From Wocania_A sp964021735 (lineage in GTDB: Bacteria > Bacteroidota > Bacteroidia > Flavobacteriales > Flavobacteriaceae): a stretch of 16,905 bases of DNA. The notes under the pieces are model-generated. The model saw only the letters and a list, made by a program, of their open reading frames with translations, was not told the origin of the DNA and searched no databases. The stretch lies in NCBI RefSeq assembly GCF_964021735.1, contig NZ_CAXIBN010000059.1, positions 1 to 16,905 on the forward strand, read 5' to 3'. Of the stretch, positions 1 through 7,796 are shown piece by piece. Every line of letters starts with the position of its first letter. The stretch's first letter is position 1. The position numbers were made by a program, and so were the translations under genes.

Positions 1-942
1 GTTACTTTATCAGGAAAAATAACTGATAAGAATAGTGACTCTTTGGTTGTAAGAAATAGAACATACTCTAAAACATTAAAAGTTGGAGAAGATGGTACTT
101 TTAAAGATACTTTAAAGGTAGAAACAGGAACTTATAACTTTTTTGATGGTAAAGAATCTACTTCAATATTCTTAAAAAATGGGTATGATTTAAACATATC
201 TATAGATACTAAAGAATTTGACGAGTCTATAACATATTCTGGCATTGGTTCAGAATCGAGTAATTATTTAGCAAAGCAAGCCTTAATTAAAGAAACAGCT
301 TTTCCTCCAGGTTTTTTCGATTTAGATGAAGAAGCTTTTAAAGCAAAGGTTAACGAAATAAACAAAGAATTTTCAGATTTATTAGGAAGTTTTAAAGACT
401 TAGACTCAACACTTATTGCTAAAGAAACAGAGCAAATTAGTAAAATGCCTGAGCAAATTTTAAGTTATTACAAACAACAAAAAGAAAGAGCATCTATGAT
501 GGCTGAGCTTATTGGTAAGCCTTCTCCAACGTTTGATAGTTACGAAAACAATGCTGGTGGCACAACATCTTTAGTCGATTTAAAAGGAAAATATGTTTAT
601 GTAGATGTTTGGGCGACATGGTGCGGACCATGCAAAGCAGAAATTCCATTTTTAAAAGAAGTAGAGAAAAAATACCATGACAAAAATATAGAGTTTGTTA
701 GTATTTCTGTTGATAAAGCCAAAGACCATGACAAATGGAAAACTATGGTAGTCGAAAAAGAATTAAGCGGTATTCAATTATTTGCAGATAAGGATTGGAG
801 CTCAGATTTTGTTAAAGGATATGGTATAAGAGGTATTCCACGCTTTATACTAATTGACCCAACTGGCAATATAGTTAATGCAGATGCACCAAGACCTTCA
901 GATCCAAAACTTATTGAAGTATTTGAATCACTAAATATATAG
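1..942 (+). CDS. TlpA-like thioredoxin-fold protein, 5' partial
   Basis: This is the C-terminal part of a thiol-disulfide oxidoreductase of the TlpA/ResA/AhpC-TSA kind. The reading frame is open from base 1 without a stop, so the gene starts upstream of the window. The TTG at 43 is unlikely to be a start, because the residues before it (TLSGKITDKNSDS) resemble the opening strand of the DUF4369 domain that precedes the thioredoxin domain in many Bacteroidota homologues. The thioredoxin domain holds the redox motif WCGPC (cysteine codons at 622 and 631) and a later GIPRFILID segment that supplies the cis-proline loop. Family members usually act in the periplasm or at the cell surface, reducing disulfides for cytochrome maturation or other clients. 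The signal peptide that would confirm this is outside the window. The substrate cannot be told from sequence. It converges on nnr, with a terminator between them. Confidence 0.85.
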   Translation, partial: VTLSGKITDKNSDSLVVRNRTYSKTLKVGEDGTFKDTLKVETGTYNFFDGKESTSIFLKNGYDLNISIDTKEFDESITYSGIGSESSNYLAKQALIKETAFPPGFFDLDEEAFKAKVNEINKEFSDLLGSFKDLDSTLIAKETEQISKMPEQILSYYKQQKERASMMAELIGKPSPTFDSYENNAGGTTSLVDLKGKYVYVDVWATWCGPCKAEIPFLKEVEKKYHDKNIEFVSISVDKAKDHDKWKTMVVEKELSGIQLFADKDWSSDFVKGYGIRGIPRFILIDPTGNIVNADAPRPSDPKLIEVFESLNI

Positions 943-957
943 TAGAGTTAAAAAGCT

Positions 958-1001
958 AAAAGTTGCAATCTAAAAAAGTTATTTTTTAGATTGCAACTTT
1001 T
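958..1001. terminator. Bidirectional intrinsic terminator between convergent genes
   Basis: A perfect inverted repeat has 20-base arms (958-977 and 982-1001) and a four-base loop GTTA. The arms start with four A and end with six A on the left and mirror this on the right, so each strand gives a GTTGCAATC-centred hairpin flanked by a U-run (plus-strand T-run 998-1003). It lies 15 bases after the stop of the thioredoxin gene and 6 bases beyond the end of nnr, as expected for a terminator shared by two converging transcripts. Confidence 0.9.
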
Positions 1002-1007
1002 TTATGT

Positions 1008-2561
1008 CTATGCTTTTGGTGAATCATCTTCTTCTTTTTGAGCTTCTTCGGGTTGCTTAAACAAATCTATAAAAGCCTCTCCTAAGTAATCGATAACATG
1101 ACTTGCAATTAAACTTTGATACCCAAAATCTTCAACAGCAATGTCGGCAGATTTTCCGTGTAAATACACACCAAAAATGCTTGCTGCTAGCGGATTATAT
1201 CCCTGAGAGATTAACCCCGTTATAATTCCTGTGAGCACATCGCCGCTTCCGGCCGTGGCTAACCCAGGGTTTCCAGTTGTGTTTACATAAAGTTTTTCTT
1301 CAAATACAGTTATAGTGTTTGCTCCCTTAATAACAACTATAGCATTATACTTCTTTGAAAAAGCTTTTACTTTCTTTAATTTATCAAAATCGTCTTTCCA
1401 TTTGCCAATTAAGCGTTCTAACTCTTTAGGATGTGGTGTTAAAACAGTAGCTTCTGGTAACAATTTTAATAAGGCTTTCTTTTTAGATAATATATTAATT
1501 CCATCAGCGTCTATAACTAATGCAACCTTATTAGTTTTTAAAAATGCTTCAAATGCATTTACAGTTTTAGTATTTGTACCAACGCCAACCCCAAAGCCAA
1601 TAACTGTTGGTGTTATTTTGAAATCGATTTTAGAAATTAGTTCTTCATCAACATCAGTTAAAACCATAGCTTCAGGGAAAGAAGCTTGCAAAGCATGATA
1701 ACCACATTTTGGAATGTATACACTAACCAAACCTGCTCCAGCAGATAACACTGCTCTACTTGCTAAAGTTACAGCACCAATTTTACCATAGCTTCCTCCA
1801 ATTATAAGTGCATGTCCAAATTGCCCTTTATGCGAAAATTTTTTTCTAGGCATATACAGAGGCAATACTTCATGTTTACCAATTAAATCTACTTCAGTTG
1901 CGGTGGTGTATAAAAATTCTTGATCTAAACCTATATCTAACACTTCCCATTGCACAGTATACTTTGCTGTTTCTGGTAAAAAGAATACTAATTTTGGAGA
2001 TGCAAAACTTAATGTGTAACCAGCCCAAACCACAGCATCTTCATCTTGAGGAATTTTATCTGTACTTAATCCAGATGGAATATCGATAGCCAAAGTAAAG
2101 GCTTTAGTGCTTCTAAAATGCATGAATAAAGCTTTAACCCAATCGTCAACTGGTCGGTTTAATCCAATTCCAAAAACAGCGTCAACTATTATATCATCCT
2201 GATGTATTTCAGGAAAATCCTCAGTACAATTTAAAAGCGTTGGCCATTTTTTAGTCACATTTTTAATCCGGTCGTAATTAATTAAAAAATCTTTAGAGCG
2301 TTTATCGCTGCAATTAACAATATAGGTTTTAACATTATAACCATGTGTTATTAAATGTCGTGCAATTACTAAGCCATCACCCCCATTATTACCAATGCCA
2401 CAAAACACATGTATAGGTACTTGAGCACCTTGCATACGCATGTGCATCCAATTAAAAATTTGTGTTCCTGCGCGTTCCATCAAATCAGTAGAGGAAATAT
2501 TTTGGCGTTCTGAAGTTAACTTATCGCCTTCATAAATTTGTTCTTTGGAAAATATTTTCAT
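1008..2561 (-). CDS. nnr: Bifunctional NAD(P)H-hydrate epimerase / ADP-dependent NAD(P)HX dehydratase
   Basis: This enzyme repairs NADH and NADPH that have become hydrated. The N-terminal YjeF_N domain (about residues 1-215) epimerises R-NAD(P)HX, and the C-terminal ribokinase-like domain (about 230-500) dehydrates S-NAD(P)HX using a nucleotide as energy source. Visible motifs are LMERAG near residue 27, CGIGNNGGDG at 54-63 and AIDIPSGLSTD in the epimerase half. The dehydratase half shows HALIIGGSYGKIGA, VIDADGINIL, VLTPHPKELERL and NPGLATAGSGDVLTG at about 431-445, which includes the catalytic GSGD. At 517 residues it matches the usual length of the fused enzyme. The ATG at 2561 begins MKIFSKEQI, a typical family start. 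It is cytoplasmic and is transcribed divergently from the thr leader. The short acidic tail after about residue 500 is not conserved. I saw no convincing promoter for it on the minus strand. Confidence 0.96.
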   Translation of the reverse strand: MKIFSKEQIYEGDKLTSERQNISSTDLMERAGTQIFNWMHMRMQGAQVPIHVFCGIGNNGGDGLVIARHLITHGYNVKTYIVNCSDKRSKDFLINYDRIKNVTKKWPTLLNCTEDFPEIHQDDIIVDAVFGIGLNRPVDDWVKALFMHFRSTKAFTLAIDIPSGLSTDKIPQDEDAVVWAGYTLSFASPKLVFFLPETAKYTVQWEVLDIGLDQEFLYTTATEVDLIGKHEVLPLYMPRKKFSHKGQFGHALIIGGSYGKIGAVTLASRAVLSAGAGLVSVYIPKCGYHALQASFPEAMVLTDVDEELISKIDFKITPTVIGFGVGVGTNTKTVNAFEAFLKTNKVALVIDADGINILSKKKALLKLLPEATVLTPHPKELERLIGKWKDDFDKLKKVKAFSKKYNAIVVIKGANTITVFEEKLYVNTTGNPGLATAGSGDVLTGIITGLISQGYNPLAASIFGVYLHGKSADIAVEDFGYQSLIASHVIDYLGEAFIDLFKQPEEAQKEEDDSPKA

Positions 2562-2655
2562 TAGCTGATTATCATTTTTTTAATTCTTAATATGTTTTAT
2601 CATTATTCTTTTGTAAAAAGAGAAGCTTCATAAGAATACTGTAAAAATATACGTT

Positions 2656-2689
2656 TTGTTTTTTTATTAGGCTAAAAATAATACATTTG
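2656..2689 (+). promoter_or_regulatory. Candidate Bacteroidota promoter for the thr leader
   Basis: TACATTTG at 2682-2689 is an exact match to the Bacteroidota -7 consensus TAnnTTTG. A TTG at 2656-2658 lies 23 bases upstream, at the long end of the spacing accepted for the -33 element. Transcription would start near 2693-2697, a few bases before the leader ATG at 2703, leaving a very short 5' untranslated region. The same TACATTTG box sits upstream of gcvT in this window. The start site is inferred. Confidence 0.5.
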
Positions 2690-2702
2690 GCTTGTATTAT
2701 AT

Positions 2703-2819
2703 ATGAATATAATGAATCTTTTAAACCAAAATACATCTATCGTGTTCCCTTTTTCTACAAAAGGATTAACACCTATTTTTGGTGCTACTACAATTACTAC
2801 TACCCTTTGGGGTTGCTAA
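2703..2819 (+). CDS. thrL: Threonine-rich leader peptide of the thr operon (attenuator, 38 aa)
   Basis: A 38-codon open frame ends 84 bases before thrA. Its C-terminal part reads GATTITTTLWGC, so codons 29-34 (2787-2804) are Thr-Thr-Ile-Thr-Thr-Thr, with further threonines at codons 11, 19 and 23. Runs of threonine and isoleucine codons in a short frame ahead of thrA are the hallmark of the enterobacterial thr leader, where ribosome stalling for lack of charged tRNA-Thr or tRNA-Ile prevents termination. The frame is followed by a hairpin with a T-run, and its stop codon lies in a segment able to pair with that hairpin. A second in-frame ATG at 2712 is an alternative start. The peptide itself probably has no function beyond being translated. 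The gene symbol is by analogy with E. coli; there is no sequence homology beyond the codon run. A longer open frame in another phase covers the same bases and has no supporting features. Confidence 0.75.
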   Translation: MNIMNLLNQNTSIVFPFSTKGLTPIFGATTITTTLWGC

Positions 2820-2868
2820 TTATATTATCTTCGGACTATCTTTGTAATTTTTATAATTACACTTTTTT
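2817..2868 (+). terminator. Thr attenuator: terminator hairpin with competing antiterminator segment
   Basis: The terminator stem is TGTAATT (2843-2849) with AATTACA (2855-2861), a five-base loop, and a T6 run at 2863-2868. The segment AATTATA (2818-2824), which overlaps the leader stop codon, can pair with the 5' terminator arm over 7 bp, including one G-U. A ribosome stalled on the threonine codons would leave this segment free and favour the antiterminator. A ribosome reaching the stop codon at 2817-2819 would cover it and favour termination. The arms are AT-only apart from one G-C pair, so the stem is weak. The switching model is inferred from geometry, not measured. Confidence 0.6.
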
Positions 2869-2903
2869 AAACAATTTATTAAAAACATTAATTCATTAAA
2901 AAA

Positions 2904-5348
2904 ATGAAAGTTTTAAAATTTGGTGGAACATCTGTAGGTTCTGCAAAAAACATAAACAAAGTAATACATATTTTAGATAATTATTCAAAAGAAGACAATG
3001 TAGTATGTGTAGTTTCTGCTATTGGTGGTATAACCGACAAACTACTACTTGCTGGTAAACAAGCTCAAAATAAAGACAACGATTTTTTAAACACATTTAA
3101 TAATATAAAGGAGATTCATTTTGAAATTATAAATGAATTGAATCCAAATAAAAGTGAGTCTATTTTAACTAATGTTGATAATAAATTAAACCAACTCAAA
3201 AATTTATTAGATGGCATATATTTAATCAATGAATTATCACTAAAAACATCAGATAAATTAGTGAGTTTTGGAGAATCTTTATCATCTTACATAATTGCTG
3301 AAACGGTTAAAAACAGAGGATTATCGGCTGTACGAAAAAATTCTCAGAAATTAATAATTACTAATTCTAATTTCACAAAAGCAGAAGTCAATTTTAATAT
3401 AACGAATACAAATATTCAAAACTATTTTAAATCTGCCGAACAACAAATCACAATACTTCCTGGTTTTGTAGCTAGCTCGACTTTAGGCGAACAAACTACA
3501 CTTGGTCGAGGTGGTTCTGATTTTACTGCAGCTATCGTAGCAGCGGCTTTACAAGTAACACAATTAGAAATATGGACCGATGTTAGTGGTATGTTTACTA
3601 CCAATCCAAAACTAGTAAAGCAAGCGTATCCCATAGAAAAAATTTCGTATCAAGAAGCTATGGAATTATCGCATTTTGGTGCAAAAGTTTTATATCCTCC
3701 AACGGTACAACCTGTTTTAGATTTAAACATTCCTATTCACATAAAAAACACGTTACAGCCAGAAGCAATAGGTACTATTATTTCTAATGATGAAACTAAT
3801 GAAGCATCACCAGTTAAAGGTATAAGTAACATAGGCAATATTGCATTATTAACCCTTGAAGGTAGTGGAATGATTGGTATTCCTGGGTTTTCTAAACGTT
3901 TGTTTGAAACTTTAGCACAAGAAAAAATAAATGTTATTTTAATTACACAAGCATCATCAGAACATTCTATTTGTTTAGGGATTGATGAAGCTGATAGCAA
4001 AGCTGCAAAAAGAGCCATTGATGCTACTTTTGAAAATGAAATTACACTTCATAAAATAAATCCTATTATAGTGGAAATAGGATTATCTATTATTGCACTT
4101 GTAGGAGATAACATGAAAAACCATCAAGGGATTAGCGGTAAAATGTTTAGTAGTTTAGGTAAGAACAATATTAACATTCGTGCTATCGCTCAAGGCGCAT
4201 CAGAGAAAAACATATCAGCGGTAATCTTAGAAAAAGATGTAAAAAAAGCTTTAAACACATTGCACGAACAGTTTTTCGAAACACAAACAAAACAACTTAA
4301 TGTTTTTATAACCGGTGTTGGTAACGTTGGTGAGCGCTTAGTTGAACAAATTAATAAGCAAAAAAAATATCTAAAAGAAAATTTAAAAATCAACTTACGT
4401 GTTATTGGATTATCGAATTCAAGAACTATGATTTTTAATGAAGAGGGTATTAATTTAAAAACTTGGAAAGAAAAACTAGCAAGTGGGGAAAAAGCAACAT
4501 TAAATGGCTTTTTTAAAAAAACTAAAGCATTGAATTTACGCAGTAGTATTTTTGTTGATATAACAGCAAATAAAGAAGTTGCAAATTTATATGCTAATTA
4601 CTTAAGAGAAAGTATTGGTGTAGTGGCGTGTAATAAAATTGCATGCTCAAGCAATTACGAAAACTATAAATTATTAAAACGTCTATCACTTAAATATAAT
4701 GCCCCCTATTTGTTTGAAACTAATGTTGGTGCTGGATTACCAATTATAGATACGCTAAATAATTTAATTGCTTCAGGCGATAAAATCACCTCTATTCAAG
4801 CTGTGTTATCTGGTAGTTTAAACTTTGTTTTTAATAATTTCAATGATACTACAAAGTTTTACAATGTAGTTAAACAAGCCGCTGCCGAAGGTTACACAGA
4901 ACCAGATCCAAGAATTGACTTAAGCGGTGTAGATGTCGCTAGAAAAATATTAATTTTAGCTAGAGAAAGCGGTATGGAAATGAACTTAGAAGACATTGAA
5001 AACACCCCATTCTTATCGGAATCTGGATTGAAAAGTAACTCTGTCGATGATTTTTACCAAACACTAATTGATGATGAAACACATTATCAAGCTTTATATG
5101 CTTCAGCGAAAGTAAAAAATTGTCAACTAAAATATGTAGCCCAATTAAATGAAGGTAAAGCCAGTGTTGGTTTACAAGAAATTCCAGAAGGACACCCTTT
5201 TTATAATTTAGAAGGTAAAGATAATATTGTAATGTTTTACACCCAACGTTACCCAGAACAACCAATGATTATTAAAGGTGCTGGAGCTGGAGCCGATGTT
5301 ACGGCTTCGGGTATTTTCTCGGATATTATTAGAATTGGAAATGATTAA
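2904..5348 (+). CDS. thrA: Bifunctional aspartate kinase / homoserine dehydrogenase
   Basis: This fused enzyme catalyses the first and third steps of threonine synthesis: phosphorylation of aspartate, and NAD(P)H-dependent reduction of aspartate semialdehyde to homoserine. The kinase domain (about 1-290) opens with KFGGTSVGSA and contains TLGRGGSDFTA. Two ACT-type regulatory segments follow (about 305-455), which in relatives bind threonine and give feedback inhibition. The dehydrogenase (about 465-814) has the nucleotide-binding GVGNVG at residues 471-476, then SGSLNFVFN, LSGVDVARKIL and a C-terminal GAGAGADVTASGIFSDII. Its 814 residues match E. coli ThrA (about 820). The ATG at 2904 follows an A-run and places the kinase motif at residue 5, as in relatives. 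It is the first structural gene of thrABC, 84 bases after the leader frame. No lysine-pathway gene is adjacent. Confidence 0.97.
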   Translation: MKVLKFGGTSVGSAKNINKVIHILDNYSKEDNVVCVVSAIGGITDKLLLAGKQAQNKDNDFLNTFNNIKEIHFEIINELNPNKSESILTNVDNKLNQLKNLLDGIYLINELSLKTSDKLVSFGESLSSYIIAETVKNRGLSAVRKNSQKLIITNSNFTKAEVNFNITNTNIQNYFKSAEQQITILPGFVASSTLGEQTTLGRGGSDFTAAIVAAALQVTQLEIWTDVSGMFTTNPKLVKQAYPIEKISYQEAMELSHFGAKVLYPPTVQPVLDLNIPIHIKNTLQPEAIGTIISNDETNEASPVKGISNIGNIALLTLEGSGMIGIPGFSKRLFETLAQEKINVILITQASSEHSICLGIDEADSKAAKRAIDATFENEITLHKINPIIVEIGLSIIALVGDNMKNHQGISGKMFSSLGKNNINIRAIAQGASEKNISAVILEKDVKKALNTLHEQFFETQTKQLNVFITGVGNVGERLVEQINKQKKYLKENLKINLRVIGLSNSRTMIFNEEGINLKTWKEKLASGEKATLNGFFKKTKALNLRSSIFVDITANKEVANLYANYLRESIGVVACNKIACSSNYENYKLLKRLSLKYNAPYLFETNVGAGLPIIDTLNNLIASGDKITSIQAVLSGSLNFVFNNFNDTTKFYNVVKQAAAEGYTEPDPRIDLSGVDVARKILILARESGMEMNLEDIENTPFLSESGLKSNSVDDFYQTLIDDETHYQALYASAKVKNCQLKYVAQLNEGKASVGLQEIPEGHPFYNLEGKDNIVMFYTQRYPEQPMIIKGAGAGADVTASGIFSDIIRIGND

Positions 5349-5356
5349 AAAGACCA

Positions 5357-5420
5357 AAGAATAAAGAAAAGAGAACGAAGACCGTTTTATATAAGTCTAT
5401 TTTCTCTTCTCTATTTTCTT
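5357..5420 (+). repeat. 26-bp imperfect inverted repeat in the thrA-thrB gap
   Basis: The arms 5357-5382 and 5395-5420 are purine-rich and pyrimidine-rich respectively. They match as reverse complements at 20 of 26 positions, separated by a 12-base loop. They fill most of the 86-base gap between thrA and thrB. There is no T-run right after the stem, so it is not a standard terminator. It could be a dispersed flavobacterial intergenic repeat, an RNA processing or stability element, or a site that tunes thrB expression relative to thrA. Confidence 0.6.
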
Positions 5421-5434
5421 ATATCTATAAAAAT

Positions 5435-6358
5435 ATGAACGAAATAAAGATATTTTCACCTGCAACAGTTGCCAATGTCGCCTGTGGTTTTGATGTTTTA
5501 GGTTTTTGCTTAGACACCGTTGGTGATGAAATGGTAATTAGAAAAATAAACAAAAAGGGCGTTTTTATAACTAAAATTAAAGGTTTTGATTTGCCTTATG
5601 AAACCGAATTAAATGTAGCTGGTGTCTCTGCTTTGGCAATGTACGAATCCGCAAAACCAGATTGCGGATTTGAGATTGAAATCTATAAAAACATAAAGCC
5701 AGGAAGTGGTATTGGTAGTAGTGCCGCTAGTGCAGTTGGTAGTGTTTTTGGAATGAATGAGCTTTTAGGCAAACCATATAACAAAACCCAGCTTACAGAA
5801 TTTGCAATTAAGGGCGAAGCCTTAGCTAGTAAATGTGAGCATGCCGATAATTTAGCACCAGCTATTTTTGGTGGCTTTACCTTGGTTAAAAGCGTATCGC
5901 CTCTTGAGGTTTTACAAATTCCAGTACCTAATAATTTGTATGCTACTATTATTCATCCGCAAATTGAAATAAAAACTTCTGAGGCTAGAGCGATACTTCC
6001 TAAACAAGTTACGCTTCAAGATGCCATAACACAATGGAGTAATTTTGGAAGTTTAATTCATGGTTTGCACACCAACGATTATCAATTAATTAAAAGATCC
6101 TTACACGATGTCATTATAGAACCACATAGAAGTAAATTGATACCTTATTTTAAAGACGTAAAAAAAGCGGCTTTAAAAAATGGTGCTTTGGGTTGTGGTA
6201 TTTCTGGATCTGGACCTTCAATTTTTTCTTTATCTGAAGGAATAGAACAAGCTAAAAATGTGAAAGATACTATAAAAGAATTATACTCTAAAACAAATAT
6301 AGTGTTTGATGTTTTTGTGTCAAAAATTAATGCTGAAGGAATAAAAATAATAAATTAA
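5435..6358 (+). CDS. thrB: Homoserine kinase
   Basis: A GHMP-family kinase that phosphorylates homoserine with ATP to O-phosphohomoserine, the fourth step from aspartate to threonine. The N-terminus SPATVANVACGFDVLGF is the homoserine-kinase substrate segment. The ATP-binding GHMP motif KPGSGIGSSAAS lies at about residues 88-99. The C-terminal glycine-rich GCGISGSGPSIFSL is the third GHMP motif. The length of 307 residues is normal for ThrB. The start at 5435 puts the first motif within ten residues of the N-terminus, as usual. It lies between thrA and thrC on the same strand, separated from each by short gaps occupied by repeats, and is most likely co-transcribed with them under the attenuator upstream of thrA. 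Cytoplasmic. Confidence 0.97.
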   Translation: MNEIKIFSPATVANVACGFDVLGFCLDTVGDEMVIRKINKKGVFITKIKGFDLPYETELNVAGVSALAMYESAKPDCGFEIEIYKNIKPGSGIGSSAASAVGSVFGMNELLGKPYNKTQLTEFAIKGEALASKCEHADNLAPAIFGGFTLVKSVSPLEVLQIPVPNNLYATIIHPQIEIKTSEARAILPKQVTLQDAITQWSNFGSLIHGLHTNDYQLIKRSLHDVIIEPHRSKLIPYFKDVKKAALKNGALGCGISGSGPSIFSLSEGIEQAKNVKDTIKELYSKTNIVFDVFVSKINAEGIKIIN

Positions 6359-6362
6359 TTCA

Positions 6363-6445
6363 GTCATGACGAAGAGGTACGACGTGGTAATCTTTCTAAT
6401 TCTTAGCAGATTGCCACAGCAAATAAAAATTTGCTTCGCAATGAC
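6363..6445. repeat. Degenerate dispersed palindromic repeat (GTCATTGCGA type)
   Basis: The stretch begins GTCATGACGAAGAGG and ends GCTTCGCAATGAC, resembling the widespread bacterial intergenic repeat whose ends read GTCATTGCGA and TCGCAATGAC. Internal pairing supports a folded element: GTGGTAATC (6384-6392) with GATTGCCAC (6409-6417), and GCAAAT (6419-6424) with ATTTGC (6429-6434). The terminal GTCAT and ATGAC also pair. It lies between the thrB stop and the thrC ATG. The left arm has diverged, so this looks like an old copy. Family membership is from memory of the consensus, not from a search. Confidence 0.65.
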
Positions 6446-6469
6446 TCAAAACTGAAATTACCAATAAAA

Positions 6470-7762
6470 ATGAATTATTATAGCTTAAATAAAAATGCCC
6501 CAAACACATCATTTAAAGATGCTGTTATTAAAGGATTAGCGCCAGATAAAGGATTATACTTCCCAGAAACCATTACACCTCTACCTAAATCATTTTGGAA
6601 TAATTTCGATAATTTATCGTATTCAGAAATCGCATTTGAAGCCATAAAACAATTCGTATCTCCAGAAATACCTGAAGCAACTTTAAAAACAATAGTAAAA
6701 GAAACCTTATCGTTTGATTTTCCAGTAGTAAAACTAAATGATAATATTTCTACTTTAGAGTTATTTCATGGTCCAACCATGGCTTTTAAAGATGTCGGTG
6801 CACGTTTTATGGCGCGTTGTTTAGGCTATTTTAATAAAGACAACACCAACGAAGTTACTGTTTTAGTAGCCACATCTGGCGATACTGGTGGTGCTGTAGC
6901 CAACGGGTTTTTAGGTGTAAAAGGTGTAAACGTAGTTATACTCTACCCTAGTGGAAAAGTTAGTGATATCCAAGAAAAGCAATTAACTACTTTAGGTCAA
7001 AACATAAAAGCATTAGAAGTCAACGGTACGTTTGACGATTGTCAAGCCATGGTTAAAACCGCTTTTTTAGATGATAGCTTAACAAGCAACATGCAACTTA
7101 CTTCTGCTAATTCTATAAATGTAGCACGTTGGTTACCGCAATTATTCTACTTTATGTTTGCTTACAAACAATTGCATAACAAACATAAAGATATTGTGTT
7201 TTCTGTACCTAGCGGAAACTTTGGTAATGTATGTGCAGGCATGATGGCTCAACAATTAGGCTTGCCTGTAAAGCATTTTATAGCTTCCAATAATGAAAAT
7301 AATGTGGTAACACGTTATTTAACTTCTCAAGTATACGAACCAAAACCATCAGTACAAACCATTAGTAATGCTATGGATGTTGGTGCGCCAAGTAATTTTA
7401 TTCGTATTGAAGAAATCTATAAAAACAACTTTGATGCATTGAAAGGAAATTTATCATCATATAGTTTTTCTGATGATGAAACCAAAGAAGCTATGATTGA
7501 AATTTACAACAATTATAACTACGTTGCAGACCCACACGGAGCAGTTGGATATTTAGGCTGTAAAGCTTATTTAAGCGGCAATCCGAATGCGCATTGTGTG
7601 TTTTTAGAAACCGCACATCCTACAAAGTTTTTAGATGTTGTAGAAACTGTTATTAAAGAAGAACAGCCTTTACCAGAGCAAATACAAGCTGTTATGGGGA
7701 AAGAAAAAGTAGCTATTAAGATTTCTACTTATGAGGATTTAAAAATATTTTTGTTGAAGTAA
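6470..7762 (+). CDS. thrC: Threonine synthase
   Basis: A pyridoxal-phosphate enzyme that converts O-phosphohomoserine to threonine, the last step of the pathway. The cofactor lysine is K107 in HGPTMAFKDVGARFM. The phosphate-binding loop ATSGDTGGAVANGF follows, and VPSGNFGNVCAG and LETAHPTKF are further family motifs. The ATG at 6470 gives MNYYSLNKNAPNTSF, a typical ThrC opening, and a 430-residue protein. A TTG at 6431 would extend it by 13 residues, but that codon lies inside the dispersed repeat upstream and the added residues are repeat-derived, so I rejected it. It is the last gene of thrABC. A weak inverted repeat (TAAATATG 7797-7804 with CATATTTA 7811-7818) follows 35 bases after the stop. 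Confidence 0.96.
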   Translation: MNYYSLNKNAPNTSFKDAVIKGLAPDKGLYFPETITPLPKSFWNNFDNLSYSEIAFEAIKQFVSPEIPEATLKTIVKETLSFDFPVVKLNDNISTLELFHGPTMAFKDVGARFMARCLGYFNKDNTNEVTVLVATSGDTGGAVANGFLGVKGVNVVILYPSGKVSDIQEKQLTTLGQNIKALEVNGTFDDCQAMVKTAFLDDSLTSNMQLTSANSINVARWLPQLFYFMFAYKQLHNKHKDIVFSVPSGNFGNVCAGMMAQQLGLPVKHFIASNNENNVVTRYLTSQVYEPKPSVQTISNAMDVGAPSNFIRIEEIYKNNFDALKGNLSSYSFSDDETKEAMIEIYNNYNYVADPHGAVGYLGCKAYLSGNPNAHCVFLETAHPTKFLDVVETVIKEEQPLPEQIQAVMGKEKVAIKISTYEDLKIFLLK

Positions 7763-7796
7763 ATACTACAAGTGAAATTATATTCATAAAATATTT

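Noticed and set aside
43..45. TTG at 43 as start of the thioredoxin-like gene
   Set aside because: The frame stays open to base 1 with domain-like residues before it, so the gene is truncated by the window edge.
1315..1698. Open frame antisense to nnr
   Set aside because: It lies wholly inside a well-supported conserved gene on the other strand and shows no independent domain.
2687..2899. Open frame of 70 codons upstream of thrA
   Set aside because: It starts with a TTG inside the promoter box, its translation shows no family resemblance, and it overlaps the Thr-rich 38-codon leader frame, which explains the region better.
6431..6469. N-terminal extension of thrC from TTG at 6431
   Set aside because: The 13 extra residues are encoded partly by the dispersed repeat. 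The ATG at 6470 gives a normal ThrC N-terminus.
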